Assembly: GCF_024362695.1 (NCBI RefSeq)
Contig: NC_065414.1
Location: 8,697,501-8,761,500, forward strand
Source of the DNA: Pectinophora gossypiella
Lineage: Eukaryota; Arthropoda; Insecta; Lepidoptera; Gelechiidae
DNA: 64,000 nt
Reading direction: 5' to 3'
Both the position numbers and the translations under genes were made by a program. Shown piece by piece: positions 34,880 through 46,340 of the stretch. The notes beneath the pieces were generated by a model. It was not told the DNA's origin. It saw only the letters and a list, made by a program, of their open reading frames with translations, and did no database searches. Each line of letters begins with the position of its first letter. Position 1 is the first letter of the stretch.

Positions 34880-35100
34880 AAAGGCTTAAAAATTCTCCTA
34901 ATTCCCAGTAGTTTTACCGAGTAGTCTTACCAGCTGAACTATTGGGAATTTCCTTCCCAATAGACTTACTGGTAAGACCTCTGGGAATTTTGTACCCAGT
35001 AGACTTCCTAGTAAAACAAAATTTCCATTAGTCCTACTCGTATGTAGACCTTGGTAATTGATAGATAAATTTCGGTAAGACTATTGGGAATAGGGGGAAA
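34880..35100. repeat. degenerate minisatellite with opposed units
   Basis: Repeated blocks of the type CCCAGTAGnnTTnCnnGTAnnAC alternate with CTATTGGGAAT or CTCTGGGAATTTT. There are about five imperfect repeats of roughly 40-45 bp, some inverted, so parts can fold back. Non-coding; origin unknown. Confidence 0.55.
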
Positions 35101-35293
35101 AATACATTACACGCAGCCCAGTATACAGATCACAGTTATTGTCTCGACCATTTAATTTTACGTATAAGTGGGCGGCGATTCGGCTCACCACCTATCCCGT
35201 TGGTCTACGATAGATGTACCTCTAACTTTCGGAATATAGTCATCGAGTTAGGTTAATACATCACCCTCCCCTCCTTGCGTGGCGTAGTCGGGT

Positions 35294-35613
35294 CTTCTTC
35301 TGTCGTGTGGGTTGTGAGGTGGAGTACCAAACTTATCAACCCTGATGTCAGGGTTATTATTGAGTCGCCAAAGGCTCTTGACATGACTCATGTAACGACT
35401 ACTTACTTACATCAGTAAGTAGTAACCGGGACCAACGGCTTAACGGGCCTTCCGAAGCACGGATCATCTTACTTTTGGACAATCAGGTGATCAGCCTGTA
35501 ATGTCCTAACCAAACTAGGGATCACAAAGTGATTTTTGTGATATGTTCCCACCGGGATTCGAACCGGGGCCTCTGGATCGTGAGACCAACGCTCAAACCA
35601 CTGGACCACGGAG
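35294..35613 (-). mobile_element. complete SINE C, 320 bp, with 10-bp target duplication
   Basis: GTAGTCGGGT at 35284-35293 and 35614-35623. On the minus strand: a tRNA-like head (box A in GTGGTCCAGTGGTTTGAGCG, box B in GGTTCGAATCCCGGTGG), CAATCACTTTGTGAT-type spacer, the shared core (35428-35463), and a tail with CTACTTACTGATGTAAGTAA and a CCCTGACATCAGGG hairpin, ending CACACGACAGAAGAAG. It is the reference copy for the fragments at 8083, 61908 and 62822. Confidence 0.9.
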
Positions 35614-35623
35614 GTAGTCGGGT

Positions 35624-36532
35624 AATAAAAACGTTGACCGCGGAGGGGTGAATTACAGGGTAGATTATAACTTCTTTATTCCGTAACTCTTACTCTTCAC
35701 ACAAGTTGGTATAAGTCCAGGCGGTCTAAAATGACTACATCAAAGCAAGACATTTTCCATTAGCGCATTTAAAAGTAAGTGCGCAATGATAACAAATGTC
35801 AAACAGCAATATCGCTTTTTAGGTGCTAAAAAAGGCGGTTTTTATACCCCCAGATGTATTTAAGTTGGTTATACTTATACTTATATCTACACAATTTTAT
35901 TTGTCTGGCGGCATTTGTTTCTTCAGATAATACACCGACTAAGGAGATTCAATTACAACTGATAGGTTTTTATCAAAGCACGCATTAATTTTAGTTATCT
36001 TTGGAAACGTTGAAGACTTAACACAAATGTGTTTTTAGAGGTCAAGTAGGTAGAACGGTAGTTATTAATATGTCTACGACTTATTTATTCGTAGGTCTAC
36101 GCTTAGATCGCTCGAATTGCTTGACAGTATCTTTTCTACAAAAAAGAATAGTATTTTATTGACAGGCAGCATTGTGATCACACAGAATTGAAATGAATTG
36201 ACAGGGTTTGGGAAATAACCTGAGAGGTTTTGCGCAGTTGCAGATTCGTGGAGAAACTTCAATTATTGTTGAAGTTCTTTTACCGGAAAGCACGTATGTA
36301 GATATGCGAGAAATGTTGGGGACATTTGCTTATATCTACTTAGGTTATATAGGTACGTACAAAGTATCTAGCTGCAGACTAGGGTTTTAATGTAATGACT
36401 TTCGTAATGGTATTTGCGACTCCAATTGAAGAATTGTAACAAATAAACGATTAAATCGAATCAACCGATCGACATTGTCTACGTCGTAATTCCTACATTT
36501 AATGTTGGCAAATAACATTAAAGGTACCTACT
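35624..36532. other. intergenic DNA, no gene recognised
   Basis: Nothing supported beyond short frames. Confidence 0.35.
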
Positions 36533-36680
36533 GGTGCCAATTCTAGCAAACACCAACTTTCATTTGTGTTACTGGTTCTAACACTAGCTTTATCTCTTTC
36601 TTACGTATATCGTAAGTGAAGAGAGTTGAGAGCTGTCAAACGACAATGAAATGAAGATTTGTCTGCCAGAATCACTGTGG
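36533..36680. mobile_element. MITE family B, copy near 36.6 kb
   Basis: Begins GGTGCCAATTCTAGC, contains CTAGCTTTATCTCTTTCTTA and ends GCCAGAATCACTG. The right terminus has diverged relative to 18416-18560. Non-coding. Confidence 0.5.
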
Positions 36681-36764
36681 TAAAGATTACAACATGAGGT
36701 GTGTCCATGACTCACCGTTAAAAGCTAGAATTTCCTTTTGTATGTGGCTTATTGTGTTTGCTTC

Positions 36765-36815
36765 GGATAGGCCGGACAAATGGGGAGCACTGAGGGCTCT
36801 TACTCGGTAAGTAGA
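36765..36815 (-). repeat. scrap of jockey-type LINE 3' untranslated region
   Basis: GGCCGGACAAATGGGGAGCA..GGGCTCTTACTCGG is the inverse of part of the 27106-27816 element's untranslated region. Confidence 0.5.
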
Positions 36816-37441
36816 ATTTACGTAAAACTTAGTCTTCTATAAGTAGTAAAATATACACACTGAAGATACGGTAAAGTTAATTTAACAAAAATAGACTGAA
36901 GGGCGCGTCGAGAGTCGGAGACATTCAATATCGTTTTTATTAACAAAGTTCGAGGCACCTGTCGGGGTTCTATTACTGACTCTTCGATGATGCCACTCCA
37001 AACTTTTTACTACTATTTTAATTTCTAACGACTGATCCTAAGAGAAATTATTTTCTGTCATAATCCCCACTGTTACGAAATAAACGACATTCATAATGGA
37101 TGATTTTGAATTTATTTATTTACGCTGTCAATTTTTTGATTCAGCAATAGGCAGGTGCTATTGGTTTTCTTTGCTTCAATGATTTAGATCGAATAAAAAT
37201 ACAAAGATAATGAGATATGACATGTTTATTTCTGGATATGAGGAATTGTATCCTTTCTAACATAATGGGCCATTACATTGGCGAGGTGGACTGATCACTT
37301 GTAGCTTACTGTTTATCATTTACCCATCTTAGGACTGCGTAGTGAAAATTTTAGTTTAAGTTTTGTAAAGCGTACTTGTGGTTTAATCCACACTGAGGGG
37401 GATTGCTGGCGTGAATTTATGTAGTGTACATGACGTACAAG
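36816..37441. other. intergenic DNA, no gene recognised
   Basis: No supported feature. Confidence 0.35.
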
Positions 37442-37479
37442 TGATAATGCGATTATATAATATGTACTTGATCGAGGAG

Positions 37480-37967
37480 GTGTGCGTCAAGCTAGCGGCC
37501 TCAAAAAAAAAATGGGCACGAAAAAATAATTTGACCATACCAAAAAATAGTACTCTTATTGAAAAAAATAGTACCTGTTGTAAAAAAATTAGTACCATCA
37601 CGGTTCTGGATTTATAGCCATGTTTTATTGCACTTGCTAGCTTGACGGTGAGCGAAATTTGGCGAGAGTTAACGACAAGGTCTTTCGCTTTGATTTAAAC
37701 GCCAAAAAATAGTATCGAAATAGTACTCACCCCCTGCAAAATACCGAAAGTAGTACTTCAACGGTTCCAAAGTTATAAAGGTAGTTCTTTGATCCCGCTA
37801 GCTTGACGTTTTGAAAATACCTATTATCTGGGGAATGCTTGCATACTTCAGTTTGTAACTAATGTCAATAAACTCGTATGAAATAGTACTCCCTACCATC
37901 ATAATTTGGACCTGATTCTCTTTGTAGAAATATGTCAAAAAGTCATTATAACCTATGTCATACATTT
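37480..37967 (+). repeat. left long terminal inverted repeat
   Basis: Pairs with 38434-38919. Similarity fades after ACCTATGTCATACATTT. The 12-mer copies are at 37485-37496 (direct), 37636-37647 and 37797-37808 (inverse). The short open frame inside is a by-product of the repeat. Confidence 0.88.
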
Positions 37968-38433
37968 ATCAAGACGAGTACAGTCGCGAACAAAATTATT
38001 ACACATGGTCAAGAATGTTGTCAGATTTCAGTATTTTTCCCCATTTTTGGGTAAAAATTGGTGAAGTGCCAGGGTTGTTAGATGAAAGTAATATCATTGT
38101 TGAAACTCTTTGAGTTATTCTACAAATACTGCAAATTGTTTATTAACAAACACTTCGATCCGTAACAAATTCAACATGAAGGTATAAATTATAAAATAAA
38201 ACAGCAGATTAAAAATGTATTATGATGTATTAAAATCACAAAATGTTTTCGATAAGAACTAGACCCATGCTGCCATTTTTTATTAAAATTAGTGCATATG
38301 GGTGTATGCAATAGGAATTTTTTGTAATAGCAGCACTGAAGTGCAAAGAAATGGTAGGGTAGACCTCCAATATGGCAATACTTACGAATAAATTGTGAGG
38401 TTATGTAATTGTCTACGTGACTGTATCAACAAC

Positions 38434-38919
38434 AAATGTATGGCATAGGTTATGATGATTTTTTAACATTTCTACAAAGAGAATCGGATCAAAATTATGA
38501 TGGTAGGGAGTACTATTTCATACGAGTTTATTGACATTAGTTACATACTGAAGTATGCAAGCGTTCCCCAGATAATAGGTATTTTCAAAACGTCAAGCTA
38601 GCGGGATCAAAGAACTGCCTTTATAACTTTGGAACCGTTGAAGTACTACTTTCGGTATTTTGCAGGGGGTGAGTACTATTTCGGTACTATTTTTTGGCGT
38701 TTAAATCAAAGCGAAAGACCTTGTCGTTAACTCTCGCCAAATTTCGCTCACCGTCAAGCTAGCAAGTGCAATAAAACATGGCTATAAATCCAGAACCGTG
38801 ATGGTACTAATTTTTTTACAACAGGTACTATTTTTTTCAATAAGAGTACTATTTTTTGGTATGGTCAAATTATTTTTTCGTGCCCATTTTTTTTTTGAGG
38901 CCGCTAGCTTGACGCACAC
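38434..38919 (-). repeat. right long terminal inverted repeat
   Basis: Mirror of the left arm. The 12-mer copies are at 38591-38602, 38752-38763 and 38903-38914. The tip offset of 5 bp is identical on both sides. Confidence 0.88.
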
Positions 38920-38927
38920 TCGAGGAG

Positions 38928-39189
38928 CTCGGTCTGCGATTGTTGAAGTCGCAAAGGCCGGTCATAGGATGGGTGACCACAAAAAAAAGAGTTTTCATCT
39001 CGCGCTCCCTCCGTGCTTCGGAAGGCACGTTAAGCCGTTGGTCCCGGCTGCATTAGCAGTCGTTAATAACCATCAATCCGCACTGGGCCCGCGTGATGGT
39101 TTAAGGCCCGTTCTCCCTATTCATCCATAGGGAAGGCCCGTGCCCCAGCAGTGGGGACGTTAATGGGCTGATGATGATGATAATGAAAT
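38928..39189 (+). repeat. SINE D copy carrying the long-TIR element at its 5' end
   Basis: CTCGGTCTGCGATTGTTGAA, the A-rich segment, the core (39012-39048) and a tail ending GGGGACGTTAATGGGCTGAT then (GATGAT)n. Compared with the copy at 25262-25546, the 24 bp with box A between two CTCGG repeats are missing. TGATAATGCGAT at 37442-37453 and 39190-39201 is a candidate target duplication for the SINE, spanning the nested transposon. Confidence 0.75.
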
Positions 39190-39201
39190 TGATAATGCGA
39201 T

Positions 39202-42200
39202 ATTTTGTAGCCTAAACTTACCCATTCGTGACAAACCATTTTTTTCCGTTGTGATTTTCATTTAATTTGAATACCTTCACATCTATTAATATTTTCGTCT
39301 GTATTTCTCTGACTTTAAATAAAATAAAAATATCAGTCTCTCTAATCTCTCTAACGTATTTTGTAAGATTATGTTACCTACGACATTTCAATTTCCATAT
39401 TTCATAAATCTCCGTTGATTTCTATACAAAATCACTGAAAACCTTTTGTGTTTGTCGGTGCTCACGAAAATTCAATTAAGAATACGGCTTGGCAAACAGT
39501 AGCCGGCAACAGTAGCTTCACTTTAATAAATTGGAAAATCAATAAGTTACCTAAACTTGTTAATAAGCTTCCAAAGATGCCGTAATAAATTTCAGAGACA
39601 ACAGAAATTTAATATCGGCGCGAAAGATGTAATTTTACGGTAAAGTTTAGCAATAGCTAGGCAACTTGGCTCATTGGAAGTCTTCCTTAGATATAGAACT
39701 TATTGAGTGCCATTCTCCACCTAAATCAATATGGTTTCGTGAACAATACGAGCTTAAGTTACTGCATGTATTTGCTCATCGGCCAGCCGGCAGGCATAAG
39801 TTTGAGGAAGCTTAGAGACAATTGTTTTAGTTTGTAGGGCTACATCTAAACATTACTAATATGTCTAATGTGTGAGTATACTTCTGTCTCACTTTAGCAA
39901 AATAGATACCTATATTAAACGTGGGCGTAGTTTAAGTCTCATCATGTTTGGTACGCAAACAAGTGTAAAATTCCTCAAAAATCACTAATATTATGAATGC
40001 AAACAACTCAATCTGTTACCTTTTTACGCTTGAACCGTTGGATAGATTTAGAAGAACTTTGGTATGGAGATAGTTTGAGACATCGGGAAGAACAATTTTA
40101 GTTTATAACCCGGAAATCGCCCGGAAGGGGATAAAAAAGGGATGGAAAAAACGCCGCGCGCAATATCCAAAGTCCACGCGGACTAAATCTAGTATATTGT
40201 ATGATTTTCACAGTTTAATCCGAGTGCAGTAATAAGTAAGATTACTAGTAAATTTTACTTAAATACGTAATACCTGCATAATCACGTGATACTGGGAGCG
40301 TAACAGTTTGGATTTCTGTGAGATGCGCGTACCAACTCGAATATTACTAAAAAACCCGCCTCTGTCTGTGTGTATAGAGCTTTGCTGAGAAACAAGCAAT
40401 ATAATCATAATATGGGTAAGCAGGAGGCACGGTTGCCAAGCTATTAATCAGAACACGTCTACAAATGTGAGATCTGTCACCATGATCACTTCTTGTTCGG
40501 AGTTCCGGCTTGATTTATCGCCGCTCGAAACTGTTGCTTCTCGGCTTTAAACTTCCCAGATGGTGACGATTATGATTGGTTTGGAAGCTTGATTAAGTAG
40601 CTTGAGACTTGGAGTAAACTTTTAGGTAGCTTTAATGGATATCATCAGTACACTTCTCTAAATGCGTAGGTATTAGTCATTATAATTACATTCGAACTAT
40701 TTCTGTGTCGAGTGAATACTGAGACGACGACTGACATTGATGGAAGGAAGAGGAATACACGTGCCGACCCCACTTAGAGTGACGTAAGTGCAGGACTTGA
40801 TGAATATGATATTTTTTGGACTTTTCCAGAGTTCGTAAACAGACGATGAAAACATGTTTTTCGAAAATGTTATAAATGCAGGCATTGCTATTTGACTACT
40901 CTTTGATTGAACGATGCAGTAGTGCTTTATTTACTTCAAACTTCTTCACTACGCATTCAAACTATGAGCATCATGAACGTAACCTAAAATAGTTTAGTTA
41001 ATCCATATTAAGGAATTCTCGTACAAGATACGACCTCTATTATATCAGGGATTTATACTTTTTACTGCCTAGACCCTAAGCTACGTACGTAAACGGGAAC
41101 GAACCATCAATGAGGCGAAACTATCATCTTTTACGAGTAGCAAGGGTTTAGGGAGTCATAAAATAGGGACGGTACCACCACCAACTCAGTGATTCAGTGA
41201 AACAGCTCACTTAGCGAGGCTCTTCTCTCTTTAAAGGCTGTGTTGTAAAATTTAACGAATTTACCCGAGAACTCATGACTGTAAACGTTTAAGAACGACT
41301 AGTGGTGTTCTTGGTTGTGAGTGTATAGAAGATCTTCATCGTAATTGATTGTCTGTAGTATTAGGTACCTGTTGTGCACCTCCCTAAATCAAAATTCAAG
41401 TACCTAGGTATTAGTCACCCGGTAATGAAATACTTACATATTTGAGGCCAAACCGTATTGGCGTAGTCGACTAAGGGATTTGTTATGAACCTATGATTTA
41501 TGACGACATAGCCTAAATACCTACCTATATTATAATTATGATGAACGTTGCATCTGTCTCTCTTTGTCTCTATGGTGGACATTCAGATGAAAGTCATTTA
41601 TGTAGTATCGCCTTGTCGCCTTACCTTGTGTTGCCATACCTAGAGCAACACGGACCTCCGCGGACCGATGTGTCGCAGACTCTAGTGGGGTAGCGACTGC
41701 CTGGTCTTCGGCTTGTCATAATGACATTTTTGTTTTTTTTTTACTTATCTTGCTCTTCTGTTCTGCCTGGCTGTGCCCGCTACTTGTTACTGTTTTGATA
41801 TATTTTATTTTTATTTTCGTATTTCGTTTTTGTTCCCATCACGCGCCGCCGACTATAAAGTTCGGTACACCTTGTGTTTGATACACAGCGTACAGTTCAC
41901 CTTGTCGACTGTCTACGTTTGATTGCATCCTAGACGTAGAAAAGACTGCTCGTGTGTCAAAGGAGAAGCTATCATACAGCTCAGCGCCTTTGTTTTGTTA
42001 CCTATTTATATCGAGTACAGTATGTGGGCGATAAAGGCGTCTACTGATGAGTAACGTGAGATCAACCAATATCAATCAATAAAATGATCCTTAGTCCATA
42101 AGAATTTATCCAATTAAGCGACGTTATTACTGTGTGAGTCTTATAAAGTGAGAACTGAAAAAAACGGAAAAAATAATATTCAGACAAACGTAGAATGCAA

Positions 42201-42394
42201 AATTATTTATTTATCTAAACAGGTACCAAAGATTTAACGCATTACCTATTTCTAGAAAATTAGCAACAGTGATGTCGTTATGAATTAATGACATTTGTTT
42301 ATTTATAATGAAATTGTCTCTTATCCATGAAATCAGAAGGCTAACCATAGTCACCTCTGTACAGCGCCATGTAGGTATATATTTTTGGGGAACG
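39202..42394. other. intergenic DNA with one RTE-like repeat piece
   Basis: 39960-40200 carries ACCGTTGGATAGATTTAGAA, TTGGTATGGAGATAGTTTGA and CCACGCGGACTAAATCTAGT, a widespread insect RTE-like 3' repeat. The rest shows no gene. A possible core promoter is listed separately. Confidence 0.4.
41854..41895 (+). promoter_or_regulatory. possible TATA-type core promoter
   Basis: TATAAAG at 41854-41860, in a less AT-rich setting, is followed some 30-40 bp later by ACAGTTC, a weak initiator match. It could belong to an unrecognised gene or a solo LTR. No transcript evidence and no ORF follows closely. Confidence 0.2.
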
Positions 42395-42685
42395 TAGCGT
42401 GGAAAGGCCCTCATTTGCCGTTGTAGCGCCGTTGGAGGAACGCTTGACCCACTGTGAAGTCGCAGGTTCGAATCTAGCACGTGCCTATTTTTGGATTCAC
42501 AGTTGGATTATGCAATGTGCTAAGCGGTGAAAAAAAAACATCGTGAGAATATTTTTATGAATCCAGAGAAATGTGTTTCGGAGGTATGTGACATAACCTG
42601 TATTTGGGCTGGTTTTGCTCTCGGGTTGGAAGGTTAGGTTTGGAATCGCTTCTGTAAAAGGCCGGGACAGTAAAATGTTCATGTT
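42395..42685 (+). repeat. decayed tRNA-derived SINE (same family as 31380-31728)
   Basis: Box B-like CAGGTTCGAATC at 42464-42475, then GTGCTAAGCGGTGAAAAAAA, ATGTGACATAACCTGTATTT, GGGCTGGTTTTGCTCTCGG and CGCTTCTGTAAAAGGCCGGG, collinear with the complete minus-strand copy. Divergence is substantial. Confidence 0.65.
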
Positions 42686-43799
42686 AGGTAAGAGGACTCT
42701 GTGGAAACAGGCACACGTGCGATTTTTCGATTAAGCGACTTATTTGCTAGAGTAGGAGTGCAAGCTTACCGCAATCCGTTTTGTTGTCACAGACACAGAG
42801 TAGCTGCTCTGCTTGTTATCCCGGAAATGTCGCAATTGACAGTGTTTTTCCTCAAGAGATAGGTTTGTTAGGCATGCATAAATAATATTTCAGTAATCTG
42901 ATTACATGTGACCAATTTACCTCAGAATCGATTACTATACGGTATGTAAAGGATTATAATTAAATGGATTTCAGGTCTGCACAGATTCGAATTGGATTAT
43001 AAACTATTAGTACTAAGACAACCCCCCCCTAACACCTGCACTATTGAAGACCTGTACGAAGCCACTGACAATGCCGTAAGCGTGGCCAATTATTGGTCAG
43101 CAAAAATTTAGCTTCGATCGCCATCGACTCGCAAAGAAGAAGAGACTAAGACAATGTGATACGATGTTCAAACCGCAGCTCGTAAAATTAAACCAGTCTC
43201 TTACGAACCCACAGACATATATCTTACCCCAAATTAAGAGTTTGAAATGGTGACATTTTCTCAATAAAATGACTTAAATATAAAGATTTTAGAGATGAAC
43301 CTGGATCAATATAATAAATCTATCTCCCTAATATTATAAAACTTCAGTTTCCTGGATGTCAGAATTACACAGGACAGGACGTCATAAATCAGTTAAAACG
43401 AGGTATGTATGGCAACAACCATAAGATAATAATTCATCATACGGGACCACTTAGGCTAAGCAAATGTTCAGTGCAAATGGGCATCCTCGAGTGAACAATA
43501 ATGCGAATCTCTTGTACTTGCAGTCAAGTGCTTCCTAAGATTATAACAAATTACTATTGTATCATGTTCTGGTATTAATTGGAGCCGCATTAATTTGTAC
43601 TTGTTAAACAATGTTGAAGCATAATTTTGTAAGTCCGAACTCGGTCGAAGTCGTTATTAATACTGAGGTTCGAGCCAAAAAGATTTTGATTTCTGAAGTC
43701 TTGAACACTTTATAAAGCAAAAAATAAATAGTAGGTAGGTCCTTCTCCATAGAATCTATCGTAAGAAAAACACCCTTATTAAGTACATTACGAGGTTTT

Positions 43800-43915
43800 C
43801 GGCTCGCCCTCTATTACATGGGCCTTAAACATATCTGGCGAGTGGATGTATAAACTATACTACGCCTCTGCCTACCCCTTCGGGGATACAGGTGTGATGT
43901 TGTGTTATGTGATTC
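43800..43915 (+). repeat. repeat family F copy
   Basis: Matches 60878-60980 and the split copy at 9766-10115. It has a GCTCGCC start and a CTTCGGGGATACAGGTGTGA end. Confidence 0.55.
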
Positions 43916-44201
43916 ATCGGGTACCATATAGGTACGCGTAGGTCGCTATAATCATTACTTTGTAAGTAAGTAATTTCCTCTACAAAAAAGAATCCATAAC
44001 AAAAGACATTTGGTTTGTGCATACAATTTTTGAGAAGAGGCTGGTGCCTAAACTAGGTAAAACCTGTCATATAGGACACCAGGTCTCCACCTCCAGATAT
44101 TAAACAGTTAAATTTACAATTATGAAAAATTTGCAGAGCAGCTAGTAAATAATACAGTAAAAGAATAAAATTAAAGAAAGTAAAATAATAAAATTTCAAC
44201 G

Positions 44202-44260
44202 TGTTTGTGTGTGTGTGTGTATGTATGAATGTGTGTGTGAGTGAGCGTGTTTGTGATAGT
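44202..44260. repeat. (GT)n microsatellite with interruptions
   Basis: TGTGTTTGTGTGTGTGTGTG followed by GTATGTATGAATGTGTGTGT variants. A simple repeat. Confidence 0.8.
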
Positions 44261-46081
44261 GGACGTGAGAGTATGGACAGTTATTAAACGGCATCAGAAC
44301 TTGAGTCGATTTTTTATCCACTAGTGAACATTCTTTATGTCCCTATGCAAAATTTATCCAACAAATAACGAACTCGTTGGTTACCTAGCTACCAGCAGCC
44401 ATCCGTTGGTTTCAATAAGGTTCATACCTTATTATACCAACAAAAATACTTATATGAATTTATTACGTGATGGTACTTCGCGAAGATTATGTTATCGCAA
44501 ACTAATTAATTAATTACTGCTCATAAATCAAGTCGGCTGGGTGGGTGTGACGGTGTGTATCCATTTAATGGCTTATAATTTCTCAAGTCTCAAGTAAATT
44601 GCCAGTTACCTTGAGTATGTACATTCATAACACTTGTACTTACATAGGTACGTAAACATAATGTACACCAGTTCATACCCATGTTCCCCAGGGTTGACGA
44701 ACATGATAAATGATAAATTGTATGGTCACAAATAAATTAAAGAATCAATCAAGAAAAATCACATTCTGATGTAGCCTGCTTATCTAAATTTTCGTGGCCA
44801 AATGACGTTTACAATAAATAAAATTTAATACAATCTGTGGTCATTACTAAGGTAGGGTGTCCTAAAATAACTCCAATGATAATGACCATCAATATTATTA
44901 GAATCAGAAACTATACATATCAAACTTAATGAAATTAAAAATTAACAAATTATTATTTATATCTATTTTATTGAGTTTGAGTAGGTACTCTTAGGAATCG
45001 CCGGCTTTTTCACAATTTGTGCACACAACCCTAGCAAAACGTCAATTTTAAAATTTTAATACAAACTAAGCAAAGACAAAAGTATAATACCTATATAAAC
45101 GTCATTTTAGCCTAGAAGATATTTTTCAAAAAAAAATAATAGAGTAAATACTGGATAAAAGCGAATATATTCAAATTAGTATTTTTTAAATATAATAATC
45201 TTTCATTAAAAACAAAAATATAAAAATAATACATTCAAAAATACATTACATTATACAATTCTTATTGAGTTTTCCTAATTAGTTAGATCAAAACAAAATT
45301 GTGTGGTTTTACCGTTGCATAAAACATTCAAGCCGAGATAAGTAGGTACCTATTATCCAGTTGTTCAATAAATCTCACAGAACACAGAAAAGCTTGGTGA
45401 GATGTGAGTACTTAGTTCATATTATGATGGATGTACCTCTGACTGTACGTGAGCTTAGATTTAGATATGTTCAATAAATCTAGCTAAAGGATCTCCAAGT
45501 CAAATATCAAATAAACAAGTACTTGATCTGCGAGCGTTCCCAACACTCGAGGCACTCATGTCCACTACACCTTCAAATAAACGTGTGTAAAGTATATTAG
45601 TTTCCATTATTCTCGAAGGATCATTTATCGGAAGAGCCTGCCTCGTTTATTTTTAGAGCCCGTAAGTCTATACGTGCAATCTGACGTCACATTAGCGCGG
45701 TTTATAGCAGCTTTAACGAGGTACACCTACAGCTCGTTAACCTCCTATCATTGGGGAATAAATTTCCCCATGACGTCACGCGAGCTTCCACTTTTCCCGA
45801 TTAAGTGAAATTATTCTCGAATCACCCTAACTTCACACAAATACGGTCCACTTTCGAGTACAGAGGTGCTCTCCGAGCTTTTAAAATATTAGAGTCACAG
45901 TACCTCTCAGTACGAACAAATGGCAATGTGAAAACACTTTGAAAATATTGTTACCAACTTTTTGCTTTGTCAAGCAATGTGGCGACGTTCGTAGTGCCTA
46001 ACGTCTAGTTGAATTTGCTGCTTTGTATCACGGACATTTTTAGTAAGTACGTTTAGCGTTTTATTTTGGCTTTTATTGTTG

Positions 46082-46340
46082 ACTAGCGACCCACCCCGGC
46101 TTCGCTCGGGTGCAATGCTGAGGAAAAAATGAATTATTTACGACATCACATTAAAATCCTCAAAAATAACAGTATTTTTCCACTATTTCATGGATGTTAT
46201 TATACATATAAACCTTCCTCTTGAATCACTCTATCCAAAAAAAAAACCGCATCAAAATCCGTTGCGTAGTTTTAAAGATTTAAGCGTACATAGGGATATA
46301 GGGACAGAAAAAGCGACTTTGTTTTATACTATGTAGTGAA
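46082..46340 (+). repeat. short interspersed repeat (CCCCGGCTTCGC head)
   Basis: Starts ACTAGCGACCCACCCCGGCT and ends ACTTTGTTTTATACTATGTA, with CGCATCAAAATCCGTTGCGT inside. This compact 260-bp form is a common insect repeat related to RTE-type 3' ends. Non-coding. Confidence 0.6.

Larger units (their letters stand above)
37480..38919. mobile_element. long-TIR DNA transposon, 1440 bp, 8-bp target duplication
   Basis: TCGAGGAG flanks it at 37472-37479 and 38920-38927. The outer ends read GTGTGCGTCAAGCTAGCGGC and its exact inverse. The inverted arms run about 488 and 486 bp and are nearly identical. The roughly 466-bp centre has no plausible protein, so the element is non-autonomous. Each arm holds three copies of the 12-mer CGTCAAGCTAGC: one at the tip and two facing the other way (37636-37647 and 37797-37808). 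Each also has several AATAGTAC(T/C) motifs. An 8-bp duplication fits hAT, P or related superfamilies, but the termini do not look like standard hAT; unassigned. Confidence 0.88.
42690..46078. other. AT-rich intergenic DNA, no gene recognised
   Basis: 43800-43915 is a family F repeat (GCTCGCCCTCTATTACATGG, CCTCTGCCTACCCCTTCGGG). (GT)n with variants lies at 44202-44260. An open run near 43040-43110 (ATDNAVSVANYW) is too short to assign. Confidence 0.4.

Noticed and set aside
37383..37617. Identical-looking short proteins at 37.4 kb and 38.8 kb
   Set aside because: They are the two arms of one inverted repeat read in mirror orientation, with runs of A/T giving Phe/Lys-rich translations. Not genes.
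44202..44260. Regular repeats that might suggest a CRISPR-like array
   Set aside because: Simple (GT)n microsatellite in eukaryotic DNA. No spacer structure anywhere in the window.
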